Source of the DNA: Burkholderiales bacterium
GTDB lineage: Bacteria > Pseudomonadota > Gammaproteobacteria > Burkholderiales > SG8-39
Direction: 5' to 3'
Length of the DNA stretch: 46,601 nucleotides
Assembly: GCA_014860355.1 (NCBI GenBank)
Contig: JACZJV010000028.1
Coordinates: forward strand, 1 to 46,601
This document shows positions 7,008-16,019 of this stretch, in pieces (position 1 is the first letter of the stretch; each line of letters opens with the position of its first letter). The notes under the pieces were generated by a model. The model was not told the DNA's origin and did no database searches. It was given only the letters and a program-made list of their open reading frames with translations. The position numbers and the translations under genes are program-made.

Positions 7008-8348
7008 TCATGCAGGCGCCTGATAAATATTGCGGCAGCACGTCTCGGTAATCACCAGAGTGCTCAGCCAGCCCAGCAGCGCAAAGGCGAAGAGTACCCC
7101 AAGGCCCAGGCGCCAGTCACCCAGTGTGTGCATCGCGCCGCTGCTCGCGAGGTCCAGCGCCAGGCCTACCAGCGGCTGCAGCAGCGCCGGGCCGAGAAAG
7201 CCGCCGGTATTGACCACGCTGGTGGACATGCCCGAGTACGCCGGCGGATTTACCTCCTTGGCGCAGGACCAGACCAGCGTAATCGCGGAGAACGAGGCCC
7301 CGGTCAGCGCAAACAGTCCCAGCGAGACCACCAGTGGCAGCTGCCCGCCCCAGATCCAGGGCAGCCAGCACAACACAAAGACGAAACCGAGGGTGCGCAT
7401 CAGCGGCGTGCGCCGGCCGATGCGGTCCGACAGCGCACCCACCGCGAGCGAGCACAGCGCCAGCCCCAGGATCATGAAGCTGACGTGCCAGGCGGCCAGT
7501 TGCCGCTCCATGCCGTGCACCTCGTGCAGATAGGGAATGGCCCACAGCCCGCCCCAGGAAAGATAGGCTCCGGCCATGCCCAGCTGCATCAGGAATCCGG
7601 GCCAGGTGCGCGGGTTTGCGAGCACCGTGCGCAGTGCCACGCGCCAGTTCTCCTGCGCCGGCGGATACTCGGGCTTGCCTTCCAGCTGTTGCATCGACGG
7701 CAGCCCCAGCTGGCGCGGATTGTCGCGCAGGAACAGCCAGGTGAAAACCCCAAGCAATACCGATAGCGCGCCGGCTGCGACGAAAGCGCTGCGCCACGCG
7801 CCATGCTCGGCCACCCAGGCCAGCGGCACGGCCGAGAGCAAACCGCCCATATTGCCGATGAGCATCAACAGTCCGGTCATGGTCGCAAAGCGGCGCTCGG
7901 GGAACCACGCCGCATTCAGCTTCAGCACCGAGATGAAGGCCACGGACACACCCAGCCCGACGAGAAAACGGCCGAGCAGCGCCAGGCCGAAATCCGGCGC
8001 CAGCCCGAACAGCACGGATCCCGCCCCCGCCACCCATGCCCCCGCGGTAAACAGCTTGCGCGGCCCCAGCGTGTCGGCAAGTATGCCCGAAGGCACCTGC
8101 ATGGCGAAATAGATGTAGAAGTAGGTCGCCGCGAGCAGGCCCAGGGACGCACTGGAGGTGGAGAAGGAGCGCTGCAACTCGCCTGCGATCGCGCCCGGGG
8201 CGAGCCGGTGGAAAAACGCCAGCACGAATGCCATGGCGCCCAGCGCAAAGGCGGTCCAGCGCAGACGCTGGACGCGCTTCAAGGGATCGGTAATGATAGA
8301 CTCCTGCCCCGGCCAGTACTTGTAAGCTGCGCGCGTGTCGGGCTGCAA
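7008..8348 (-). CDS. Major facilitator superfamily transporter
   Basis: A protein of up to 446 residues with 12 predicted membrane segments in two halves. Family marks include FHRLAPGAIAGEL after the first helix, the loop 2-3 motif GILADTLGPRKL, and the second-half counterpart GALSDRIGRRTPL. Substrate is unknown. The start is uncertain: the 5'-most ATG at 8348 adds about 30 polar residues before the first helix, whereas a CAGGAG site around 8297-8302 is well placed only for a non-standard ATT codon near 8290. It is divergent from the first thiol dioxygenase gene (89-bp gap) and is probably co-transcribed with the CbiX-like gene. Confidence 0.85.
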   Translation of the reverse strand: MQPDTRAAYKYWPGQESIITDPLKRVQRLRWTAFALGAMAFVLAFFHRLAPGAIAGELQRSFSTSSASLGLLAATYFYIYFAMQVPSGILADTLGPRKLFTAGAWVAGAGSVLFGLAPDFGLALLGRFLVGLGVSVAFISVLKLNAAWFPERRFATMTGLLMLIGNMGGLLSAVPLAWVAEHGAWRSAFVAAGALSVLLGVFTWLFLRDNPRQLGLPSMQQLEGKPEYPPAQENWRVALRTVLANPRTWPGFLMQLGMAGAYLSWGGLWAIPYLHEVHGMERQLAAWHVSFMILGLALCSLAVGALSDRIGRRTPLMRTLGFVFVLCWLPWIWGGQLPLVVSLGLFALTGASFSAITLVWSCAKEVNPPAYSGMSTSVVNTGGFLGPALLQPLVGLALDLASSGAMHTLGDWRLGLGVLFAFALLGWLSTLVITETCCRNIYQAPA

Positions 8349-8437
8349 ACGCAGGCGCAGAGCATTCTAGCATTGGGCGCTGCGCAGAATTGAACGACAG
8401 CGGCAGCGACAACGCCGTTGTTCCTGGAGGATAGAGC

Positions 8438-9058
8438 ATGAGCAACATCGAACCTCTGCGCCACTTCGTCCAGGAGATGACGCGCGCGGTAGAGAAGTAC
8501 GGCGCGGACGAACCCGCGATGCTGCGCGAAGGAAAGAAGCTGCTCTCAGGGCTGATTGCGCGCGACGACTGGCTGCCGCAGGAGTTTGCCCTGGACCATT
8601 CCGATACTTACCGCCAATACCTGCTCTACTGCGACCCGCTGGAACGTTTCTGCGTGGTGAGTTTCGTCTGGGGGCCGGGACATATCACCCCGGTGCACGA
8701 CCATACGGTGTGGGGCCTGGTCGGGGTGCTGCGCGGCGCCGAGAAGTGCGAGGAATACGAGCGCGCGGGCGGTGGCCAGCCCATGCGCAAGACCGGCGAA
8801 CACATCATCGAACCGGGCGGTATCGACGCGGTGTCCCCGACCCTGGGCGACATCCATACGGTGTCCAACGCGCTAGCCGACCGCGCTTCGGTCAGCATCC
8901 ACGTCTACGGCGCCAACATCGGCGCGGTGCAGCGCCATGTCTACGCGCGTGAGACCGGCGCGATCAAAGCCTTCGTTTCCGGATATACCAACAGCGTGAT
9001 TCCAAACCTGTGGGGCGGGACTGCGGACGCGCGCCCGGGGGCGTCGACATCGGGCTGA
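8438..9058 (+). CDS. Thiol dioxygenase, 3-mercaptopropionate dioxygenase type
   Basis: A 206-residue cupin of the cysteine dioxygenase family, which oxidises a thiol to a sulfinic acid with O2 at a mononuclear Fe(II). The three iron histidines are His87 and His89 (PVHDHTVWG) and His140 (GDIHTVSN). The Ser153-His155-Tyr157 triad is present (SIHVYG). Gln60, in place of the cysteine-binding arginine of mammalian enzymes, together with Arg166 (GAVQRHVY), marks the 'Gln-type' bacterial group shown to prefer 3-mercaptopropionate. A CTGGAGG site precedes ATG 8438. A diverged paralog lies 1.7 kb downstream in the same direction. Confidence 0.9.
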   Translation: MSNIEPLRHFVQEMTRAVEKYGADEPAMLREGKKLLSGLIARDDWLPQEFALDHSDTYRQYLLYCDPLERFCVVSFVWGPGHITPVHDHTVWGLVGVLRGAEKCEEYERAGGGQPMRKTGEHIIEPGGIDAVSPTLGDIHTVSNALADRASVSIHVYGANIGAVQRHVYARETGAIKAFVSGYTNSVIPNLWGGTADARPGASTSG

Positions 9059-9144
9059 GGGCGGGGGACGGCGCTGCGCAGCCCATTGGGATTCGAAATT
9101 GCCACCCGCAACGGGAAATGCCCGCAGCCATCCTGGCTCGTCCA

Positions 9145-10281
9145 ATGCGACTCGCACTCCGCCGCACCTGGCCTGTCCTCCTCGCCCTCGCCGCACTCTG
9201 CGGCTGCGCCGGCGACGAGGCGCTGCGCCGGGCCCCGCCTTCGCGCCCCGCGCAAGTGCGCGAGCGCATCGCCAGCGCGCTACCCGAGCACACGTCCGAC
9301 CGCCAAGGCTGGGCGGCGGATATCTACATCGCACTGGCCGCGATGAAAATTGCGTCGAACACGCCCAATATTTGCGCCGTAATCGCCATCACCGAGCAGG
9401 AATCGGGCTTTCGCGCCGATCCTCCGGTCGCCAATCTGGCGAAGATTGCATGGGACGAGATCGAGCGCCGCGCCGAGCGCGCGGGCGTGCCCAAGGTCGC
9501 GGTGCATCTCGCGCTGAAGCTCCCCTCGCCCGACGGCAGGAGCTACAGCGAGCGCATGGACGCGGTGAGGACGGAGCGGGAACTCAGCCTGATGTTCGAG
9601 GACTTCATCGATATGGTGCCGATGGGCGCGATCCTGTTCGCCCGCCTGAACCCCGTACGCACCGGCGGCCCAATGCAGGTGAGCATCGCCTTCGCCGAGC
9701 AGCACGCGCAGGAGCGCCCCTACCCGTACCCCGTGAACGGCTCGATTCGCCACGAGGTGTTCACGCGCCGCGGCGGCATGTACTTCGGCATCGCCCACTT
9801 GCTCGACTATCCGGCCGACTACGACAAGCTGCGCTACCGCTACGCCGACTTCAATGCCGGGCGCTACGCGAGCCGCAACGCGGGCTTCCAGAACGCGGTA
9901 AGCCTCGTTTCCGGCACAGCGCTCGAGCTCGACGGCGACCTGATCCGCCACGGTCAAAACGCCTCGAAACCCGGCGGCACGGAGCTCGCGGTGCGCGCGA
10001 TCGGCGATGGCCTGGGCCTGAACCAGCGAGAGATCCGCAACGCACTCGAACAGGGCGACGGCCAGGCGTTCGAGCGCACCGCGCTCTACCGTCGCGTATT
10101 CGAGCTGGCCGACCGCCTGCAGCGCAAACCCGTGCCCCGCGCCCTGGTTCCGCGCATCGCATTGAAAAGCCCGAAGATCACGCGCAAGCTCACCACCGAA
10201 TGGTTCGTCGGCCGGGTGGAGCAGAGGCAGCGCAGCTGCATCGCGCGGGCGCAAGCCGCAGCTGCGGCCGGCGGCAGATAG
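9145..10281 (+). CDS. DUF1615-type lipoprotein
   Basis: A protein of about 378 residues starting MRLALRRTWPVLLALAALCGC, a lipoprotein signal with lipobox LCGC. The body matches my recollection of the DUF1615 family: ADIYIALAAM near the N-terminus, then AVIAITEQESGF, then an ERELSLMFEDFIDMVPMG segment and MYFGIAHLLDYPADYDKL in the second half. The ITEQESGFRADP stretch resembles a catalytic-Glu region of lysozyme-like folds, so a peptidoglycan-related role is possible but unproven. ATG 9145 gives a compact signal peptide; ATG 9118 in the same frame is an alternative. Neither has a good ribosome binding site. It lies between the two dioxygenase paralogs. Confidence 0.75.
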   Translation: MRLALRRTWPVLLALAALCGCAGDEALRRAPPSRPAQVRERIASALPEHTSDRQGWAADIYIALAAMKIASNTPNICAVIAITEQESGFRADPPVANLAKIAWDEIERRAERAGVPKVAVHLALKLPSPDGRSYSERMDAVRTERELSLMFEDFIDMVPMGAILFARLNPVRTGGPMQVSIAFAEQHAQERPYPYPVNGSIRHEVFTRRGGMYFGIAHLLDYPADYDKLRYRYADFNAGRYASRNAGFQNAVSLVSGTALELDGDLIRHGQNASKPGGTELAVRAIGDGLGLNQREIRNALEQGDGQAFERTALYRRVFELADRLQRKPVPRALVPRIALKSPKITRKLTTEWFVGRVEQRQRSCIARAQAAAAAGGR

Positions 10282-10385
10282 CAGCCGGATCCTGCGCTCG
10301 CAGGCAGCCTGTGCGAGCCTACCCCGGCACCCCATTCCTGTGATTTAATTGAGCCCTGTATATTGAGCAATGCGAAGGAGCGTCC

Positions 10386-10709
10386 ATGACCCACACCTAC
10401 GAGGAACTCAAGCACAAGCCCCTGGCCGAACTGCGCGAGATCGCCGCCGGCGTCGAGCACCAAGCGGTGCAAGGCTACACGCAGCTCAACAAGGATCACC
10501 TGCTCGTTGCCCTGTGCACCGCACTCGGCATCGATATGAAAGCGCACAAAGTCGTTAAAGGCATCGACAAGGCCGCAGTCAAGGCCCGGATCAAGGAATG
10601 GAAGACCAAGCGCGACACGGCGCTGGAGGCGCACGACCGCAAAGCGCTGAAAGTCGCGCTGGACCAGATCCACCAGCTCAAGCGCAGCATGCGCAAGGCG
10701 ATGGTATAG
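10386..10709 (+). CDS. Small Rho_N-domain protein
   Basis: This 107-residue, strongly basic, all-helical protein begins with a Rho-termination-factor N-terminal-like helix-extended module (about 5-50: YEELKHKPLAELREIA...GYTQLNKDHLLVALC), a fold that usually contacts nucleic acid. It continues with a helical part rich in Lys/Arg (KARIKEWKTKRDTAL, then IHQLKRSMRKAMV). It has no signal peptide or membrane segment, so it is cytoplasmic. A clear AAGGAG site precedes ATG 10386. The family is known only as hypothetical proteins; DNA or RNA binding is inferred from the domain and charge. Confidence 0.72.
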   Translation: MTHTYEELKHKPLAELREIAAGVEHQAVQGYTQLNKDHLLVALCTALGIDMKAHKVVKGIDKAAVKARIKEWKTKRDTALEAHDRKALKVALDQIHQLKRSMRKAMV

Positions 10710-10739
10710 GCGGCAAAGCGTAGCCCGCGCGGCGACTCC

Positions 10740-11348
10740 GTGACCGGGACCAACATCCGCCGCCTGCGCGAATTCGTCATCGGCATGACGGGTTTGGTGC
10801 AGCGCCACGGCAGCGACGAACTGGCGATGCTGCGCATGGGCGGCCAGCTGCTGGGCCGGCTGATTGCACACGACGACTGGCTGCCGCCGGCGTTCGCCGA
10901 GCCGCACCACGCACATCAGCAGGAGTACCTGCTGCATTGCGATCCGCTGGGACGCTGCTCGGTGTTGAGTTTCGTGCTCGCCCCGGGGCAGAAGTCGCCC
11001 GTGCACGACCATACGGTCTGGTGCCTGATCGGGATCCTGCGCGGTACCGCGCGCTTTGACGAATACCGCCACGAAGGCGCAGGGGTGCCGATGAAATTGA
11101 CCGGCGAGCACCTGGGCCGCGCCGGCGACATCGAGGCCGTCTCGCCGATTGTCGGCGACATCCACGTGATGGCCAACGCATCGCGCGACCAGGCCGCGGT
11201 CAGCATTCACGTGTTCGGGGGAAACATCGGCGGGCTCATGCGGCGCACCTATGCGCTTGCGACCGGCGAACCGCATGCCTTCGTCTCGGGCTACGCCAAC
11301 CGCCTCCTGCCCAATCTGTGGGACCGCTCGCTCGAAGCGCATGGCTGA
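10740..11348 (+). CDS. Diverged thiol dioxygenase paralog
   Basis: A 202-residue protein clearly homologous over its full length to the product of 8438-9058 (for example LIAHDDWLPPAF, SPVHDHTVW, SPIVGDIHVMAN, GNIGGL.RRTYA). The iron ligands His89, His91 and His142 and the carboxylate-binding Arg168 are kept. Three active-site positions differ from the usual Gln-type enzymes: position 62 is Glu rather than Gln, position 95 is Cys rather than Gly, and position 159 is Phe rather than the triad Tyr. It probably still binds iron but may have another substrate or altered activity. The GTG start at 10740 has only a weak ribosome binding site; the start aligns with the paralog. Confidence 0.85.
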   Translation: MTGTNIRRLREFVIGMTGLVQRHGSDELAMLRMGGQLLGRLIAHDDWLPPAFAEPHHAHQQEYLLHCDPLGRCSVLSFVLAPGQKSPVHDHTVWCLIGILRGTARFDEYRHEGAGVPMKLTGEHLGRAGDIEAVSPIVGDIHVMANASRDQAAVSIHVFGGNIGGLMRRTYALATGEPHAFVSGYANRLLPNLWDRSLEAHG

Positions 11349-11689
11349 AATGCGGCGGCGCGCGGACTCGCGCCATCCGCACTGTCAAGCGCCCCTGATA
11401 CGCAGGGCCTGAATCAAAGCCATTGCGCCTATCCTGAGTATGTCGTAGATTCCCGATTGGCTGATCCACAGGAAAGGAGCCGGAGGTGCACTCTAGTACG
11501 TAGGCACATTAGTACATAAGCGCCATATGCGCACCTTGGGAGCCAGCACAGGTTCATTGAGCATGCATCGGCCAGCCATTCCGTTGGCCCGGCGGATGGG
11601 TTTGACCATCCCTGGATTGGCCACGCTGCGTTGATTCGGTTCGGCTATACTCGAGCTGTCCTATCGAAAATCGTGAGGAGAAAATTCAA
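11349..11689. other. Intergenic region upstream of ugpB
   Basis: No gene is supported in these 341 bp. They contain a pair of TAGTAC repeats (listed separately), a possible -10 TATACT at 11646-11651 without a good -35, and a GTGAGGAG ribosome binding site just ahead of ugpB. It is likely the promoter and control region of the ugp operon. Confidence 0.6.
11494..11518. repeat. Paired TAGTACRTA repeats (candidate activator site)
   Basis: TAGTACGTA (11494-11502) and TAGTACATA (11510-11518) are direct repeats 16 bp apart; each core GTAC is palindromic. They lie about 130-150 bp upstream of the TATACT -10 candidate of ugpB. The shape fits a site for a dimeric helix-turn-helix (LuxR-type) regulator; no such gene is nearby. 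Confidence 0.35.
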
Positions 11690-13000
11690 ATGAAAATCAA
11701 AATTCTTGCCGTTGCATTGCTGAGCGTCGGATTGACCAGCACAAACGCCCAGGCCCAGACCGAAATCCAGTGGTGGCACTCGATGGGCGGTGCGCTCGGG
11801 GAAAAACTCAACGTGCTCGCCGACAAGTTCAACGCCGGCCAGAAGGATTACAAGGTCGTCACGACTTACAAGGGCTCCTACCCTGAATCGATGACCGCCG
11901 CGATCGCTGCGTTCCGGGCCGGCAGCGGGCCGAACCTGCTGCAGGTGTTCGAGGTCGGCACCGCGACAATGATGGCGGCCAAGGGCGCCATCGTGCCGGT
12001 AGCCCAGGTGATGGCGGACGCCAAGGAGCCGTTCGATCCGAAGGCCTATCTGCCGACGGTGACCGGCTACTATTCGGACCTGAAGGGCAACATGCTGTCG
12101 TTCCCCTTCAACAGCTCGACGGTGATGTTCTACATCAACAAGGATGCGTTCAAGAAGGCGGGGCTCGATCCGAACAAGGCGCCCAAGACCTGGAAGGAAG
12201 TGCTCGCCGACGCGGAAAAGCTCAAGGCCGCCGGGCAGCAATGCGTCTATACCACCAGCTGGCCGTCGTGGACGCATATCGAGAACTTCAGCGCCTGGCA
12301 CAACGTGCCGATCGGCACCAAGCAGAACGGCATGGGCGGGCTCGATACGGTATTTTCCATTAATTCCCCTCTGCACGTGCGACACATCGGGATGCTCAGC
12401 GACATGGCGAAGAAGGGCTTGTTCACCTACGCCGGCCGCACCAACCAGGGCGACGCCAAATTCTCCAGCGGCGAGTGCGCCATGTTCACCGGCAGCGCGG
12501 GTGCGCAGGCGGGGATCAAGAAAGCGGGCAAGGTGGACTGGTCGATCAACTTCATTCCCTACCACGACGACGTCAAGGGCGCGCCGCAGAATTCGATCAT
12601 CGGCGGTGCATCGCTCTGGGTGATGGGCGGCAAGAAGCCCGCCGAGTACAAAGGCGTCGCCAAGTTCCTCGCTTTCCTGTCGCGGCCGGAGATCCAGATG
12701 GAATGGCACACCGGCACCGGCTACGTGCCGATCACGCTGGCGTCCTACGAATTGACGCGCAGGTCCGGTTTCTATGACAAGAATCCGGGCGCCGACATGC
12801 CGGTGAAGCAACTCACAAACAAGGCGCCGACCGCGAATTCCAAGGGCCTGCGCTTCGGCAATTTCGTGCAGGGACGCACGGTGATCGAGGAGGAACTGGA
12901 GGAAGTGTTCTCCGGCAAGAAGGACGCCAAGACCGCGCTCGACGATGCGGTCAAGCGCGGCAACGAGATCCTGCGCCAGTTCGAGGCCGCGAACAAATAG
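11690..13000 (+). CDS. ugpB: UgpB, sn-glycerol-3-phosphate ABC transporter binding protein
   Basis: A 436-residue periplasmic binding protein with a Sec signal (MKIKILAVALLSVGLTS..., cleaved after AQA). The mature start TEIQWWHSMGG, then LADKFNAGQKDYKV, YKGSYPESMTAAIAAFRAG and LLQVFEVGTATMM are the hallmarks of UgpB, and NSSTVMFYINKDAFKKAGLDP is the typical cluster-B solute-binding signature. It delivers glycerol-3-phosphate or glycerophosphodiesters to UgpAE. It is first in ugpBAEC and is separated from ugpA by a strong terminator, which should make UgpB the most abundant product. Confidence 0.95.
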   Translation: MKIKILAVALLSVGLTSTNAQAQTEIQWWHSMGGALGEKLNVLADKFNAGQKDYKVVTTYKGSYPESMTAAIAAFRAGSGPNLLQVFEVGTATMMAAKGAIVPVAQVMADAKEPFDPKAYLPTVTGYYSDLKGNMLSFPFNSSTVMFYINKDAFKKAGLDPNKAPKTWKEVLADAEKLKAAGQQCVYTTSWPSWTHIENFSAWHNVPIGTKQNGMGGLDTVFSINSPLHVRHIGMLSDMAKKGLFTYAGRTNQGDAKFSSGECAMFTGSAGAQAGIKKAGKVDWSINFIPYHDDVKGAPQNSIIGGASLWVMGGKKPAEYKGVAKFLAFLSRPEIQMEWHTGTGYVPITLASYELTRRSGFYDKNPGADMPVKQLTNKAPTANSKGLRFGNFVQGRTVIEEELEEVFSGKKDAKTALDDAVKRGNEILRQFEAANK

Positions 13001-13014
13001 CCGCCTGAGAAAAC

Positions 13015-13040
13015 GGGGCGCTCCGGCGCCCCTTTCTTTT
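13015..13040 (+). terminator. Intrinsic terminator inside ugpBAEC
   Basis: GGGGCGC (13015-13021), TCCG loop, GCGCCCC (13026-13032), then TTTCTTTT (13033-13040): a textbook Rho-independent terminator in the 41-bp gap between ugpB and ugpA. The ugpA ATG at 13042 begins one base after the T-run. Partial readthrough would set the binding-protein to permease ratio. Confidence 0.88.
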
Positions 13041-13041
13041 C

Positions 13042-13923
13042 ATGGAAAAGCGCGTCGTCTTCAGGTCTGCGTGGCTGCCGTACCTGCTGGTGGCGCCGCA
13101 GCTCGCCATCACCGTGGTGTTCTTCTTCTGGCCGGCGGCGCAGGCGGTCTGGTATTCGTTCCAGTTGCAGGACGCCTTCGGCCTGAAGACGCAGTTCGTC
13201 GGTCTGCAGAACTTCGCCCATCTGTTCAGGGACCACAACTACCTCGAGTCGTTCAAGGTCACTGCGATGTTCAGCGCGCTGGTGGCGTTCTTCGGCATCG
13301 CGATTTCGCTGTTGCTCGCGACCATGGCCGACCGCGTGCTTCGCGGCGCGATGGCCTACAAGACGCTGCTCATCTGGCCCTACGCGGTGGCGCCGGCGAT
13401 CGCAGGCGTGCTCTGGGCGTTCCTGTTCGCGCCTTCGATCGGCATCGTGACCTACGTCCTGAAGGGCTGGGGAGTCGACTGGAACTGGATTATCAACGGC
13501 GACCAGGCGATGCTGCTGGTGGTCATCGCATCGGTGTGGAAGGAAATTTCGTACAACTTCCTGTTCTTCCTCGCCGGCCTGCAGTCGATCCCGAAATCCC
13601 TGATCGAGGCGGCGGCGATCGACGGCGCGGGCCCGGCGCGCCGCTTCTGGACCATCGCCTTTCCGCTGCTCTCGCCGACCACGTTCTTCCTCCTGGTCGT
13701 CAACATCGTCTACGCCTTCTTCGACACCTTCGGCGTGATCGATGCCACCACCCAGGGCGGCCCGGGGCAGGCGACCAATATCCTGGTCTACAAGGTCTAT
13801 CACGACGGGGTCAAGGCCGCCGACCTGGGCGGCTCGTCGGCGCAGTCGGTGATCCTGATGTTCATCGTCATTGCGCTGACGGTGGTCCAGTTCCGCTTCA
13901 TCGAACGCAAGGTGCAGTACTGA
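13042..13923 (+). CDS. ugpA: UgpA, ABC transporter permease
   Basis: A 293-residue inner-membrane permease with six predicted helices. The N-terminus [27 protein letters not shown] and the segments [12 protein letters not shown] and [11 protein letters not shown]-like [18 protein letters not shown] are close to those of E. coli UgpA. The ATPase-contacting EAA loop is present at [25 protein letters not shown]. The start at 13042 matches homologs but has no ribosome binding site, because the sequence ahead of it is the terminator T-run. It pairs with UgpE, whose gene starts 7 bp after this stop. Confidence 0.94.
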   Translation: MEKRVVFRSAWLPYLLVAPQLAITVVFFFWPAAQAVWYSFQLQDAFGLKTQFVGLQNFAHLFRDHNYLESFKVTAMFSALVAFFGIAISLLLATMADRVLRGAMAYKTLLIWPYAVAPAIAGVLWAFLFAPSIGIVTYVLKGWGVDWNWIINGDQAMLLVVIASVWKEISYNFLFFLAGLQSIPKSLIEAAAIDGAGPARRFWTIAFPLLSPTTFFLLVVNIVYAFFDTFGVIDATTQGGPGQATNILVYKVYHDGVKAADLGGSSAQSVILMFIVIALTVVQFRFIERKVQY

Positions 13924-13930
13924 GAGCCGC

Positions 13931-14778
13931 ATGGTAGAGAACCGACCCTGGCTGACCGTGTTCTCCCACGCCGTGCTGATCATCGGTGCGATCACCATAG
14001 CGTTCCCGCTCTACGTCACCTTCGTCGCTTCCACGCTGACGCTGGAGCAGATCATGCAGGTGCCGATGCAGCTGTGGCCCGGCGACCAGTTGATCGCGAA
14101 CTATACACAGGTGCTCACGGGCGGCTCCACCACGGGCTCCAAGGCGGCGGTATCCTCGATGCTCGTCAACAGCCTGGTGATAGCGCTGGTGATTCCGCTG
14201 GGCAAGATGGCGATCTCGGTGATTTCCGCGTTTGCCATCGTCTACTTCCGCTTCCCTCTGCGCATGTTCTTCTTCTGGATGATCTTCGTCACCCTGATGC
14301 TGCCGGTGGAAGTGCGCATCATTCCGACCTTCAAGGTCATCGCCGATCTGGGGATGCTCAACACCTACGCCGGCCTCACGGTGCCGCTGATAGCCTCGGC
14401 CACTGCCACGTTCCTCTTCCGCCAGTTCTTCATGACCATCCCGGACGAACTGGCCGAGGCGGCGCGCGTGGACGGCGCCTCGCCGATGCGCTTTTTCTGG
14501 GACATAGTGCTGCCGCTGTCGAAGACGATCATGGCGGCCCTGTTCGTGATCCAGTTCATCTACGGCTGGAACCAGTACCTGTGGCCGCTGCTGATCACCA
14601 CCGACGAGTCCATGTACACCACGGTGATCGGCATCAAGCGCATGATCGTCGGCAGCGACGCCGCCAACGAGTGGAACTTGATCATGGCGACTGCGATCCT
14701 GGCGATGCTGCCGCCGGCGCTGGTGGTGATGCTGATGCAGAAATGGTTCGTGAAGGGCCTCGTGGAGACTGAAAAATA

Positions 14779-14779
<1 letters not shown>
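13931..14779 (+). CDS. ugpE: UgpE, ABC transporter permease
   Basis: A 282-residue permease with six predicted helices that forms the UgpAE channel. N-terminal [26 protein letters not shown] and the [16 protein letters not shown] segment match UgpE. The EAA loop reads [25 protein letters not shown], followed by the conserved [15 protein letters not shown]. Its TAA stop overlaps the ugpC ATG by one base, so translation of the two is probably coupled. Confidence 0.95.
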
Positions 14780-15777
<998 letters not shown>

Positions 15778-15836
15778 CCAATGCGCGCAGAGGCTGTGCC
15801 GCGACCGGTTGGATCCTGCCTTGCGCGGGCGCAGGT

Positions 15837-16019
15837 CTAGGCGGCTGCCGATTCCACTTTCGCCAGATCGCCCTGGGTTCCGAATACCCAGGGCGCGGGC
15901 TCGCTCAGGATTTCGAAACGCTCCGGCTGGCTGCGCACTTCGGCGAGCAGCGGCGCGGAGACGCGGATGCGCTGCAGCTCGAGCGTGTTGCGTATGTGCA
16001 CGACGCGGGCGTCGGCCGG
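15837..16019 (-). pseudogene. Severed C-terminal tail of the LarA-like gene
   Basis: Reading past the TAG at 16020-16022 in the same frame gives 60 further codons (PADARVVHIRNTLELQ..., ending LAKVESAAA) up to a TAG at 15837-15839. The tail has coding character: no rare-looking composition, a plausible strand-helix pattern and a sensible alanine-rich end. It has no start codon or ribosome binding site of its own. I infer that the intact ancestral gene ended at 15837 with 436 codons. Confidence 0.65.
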
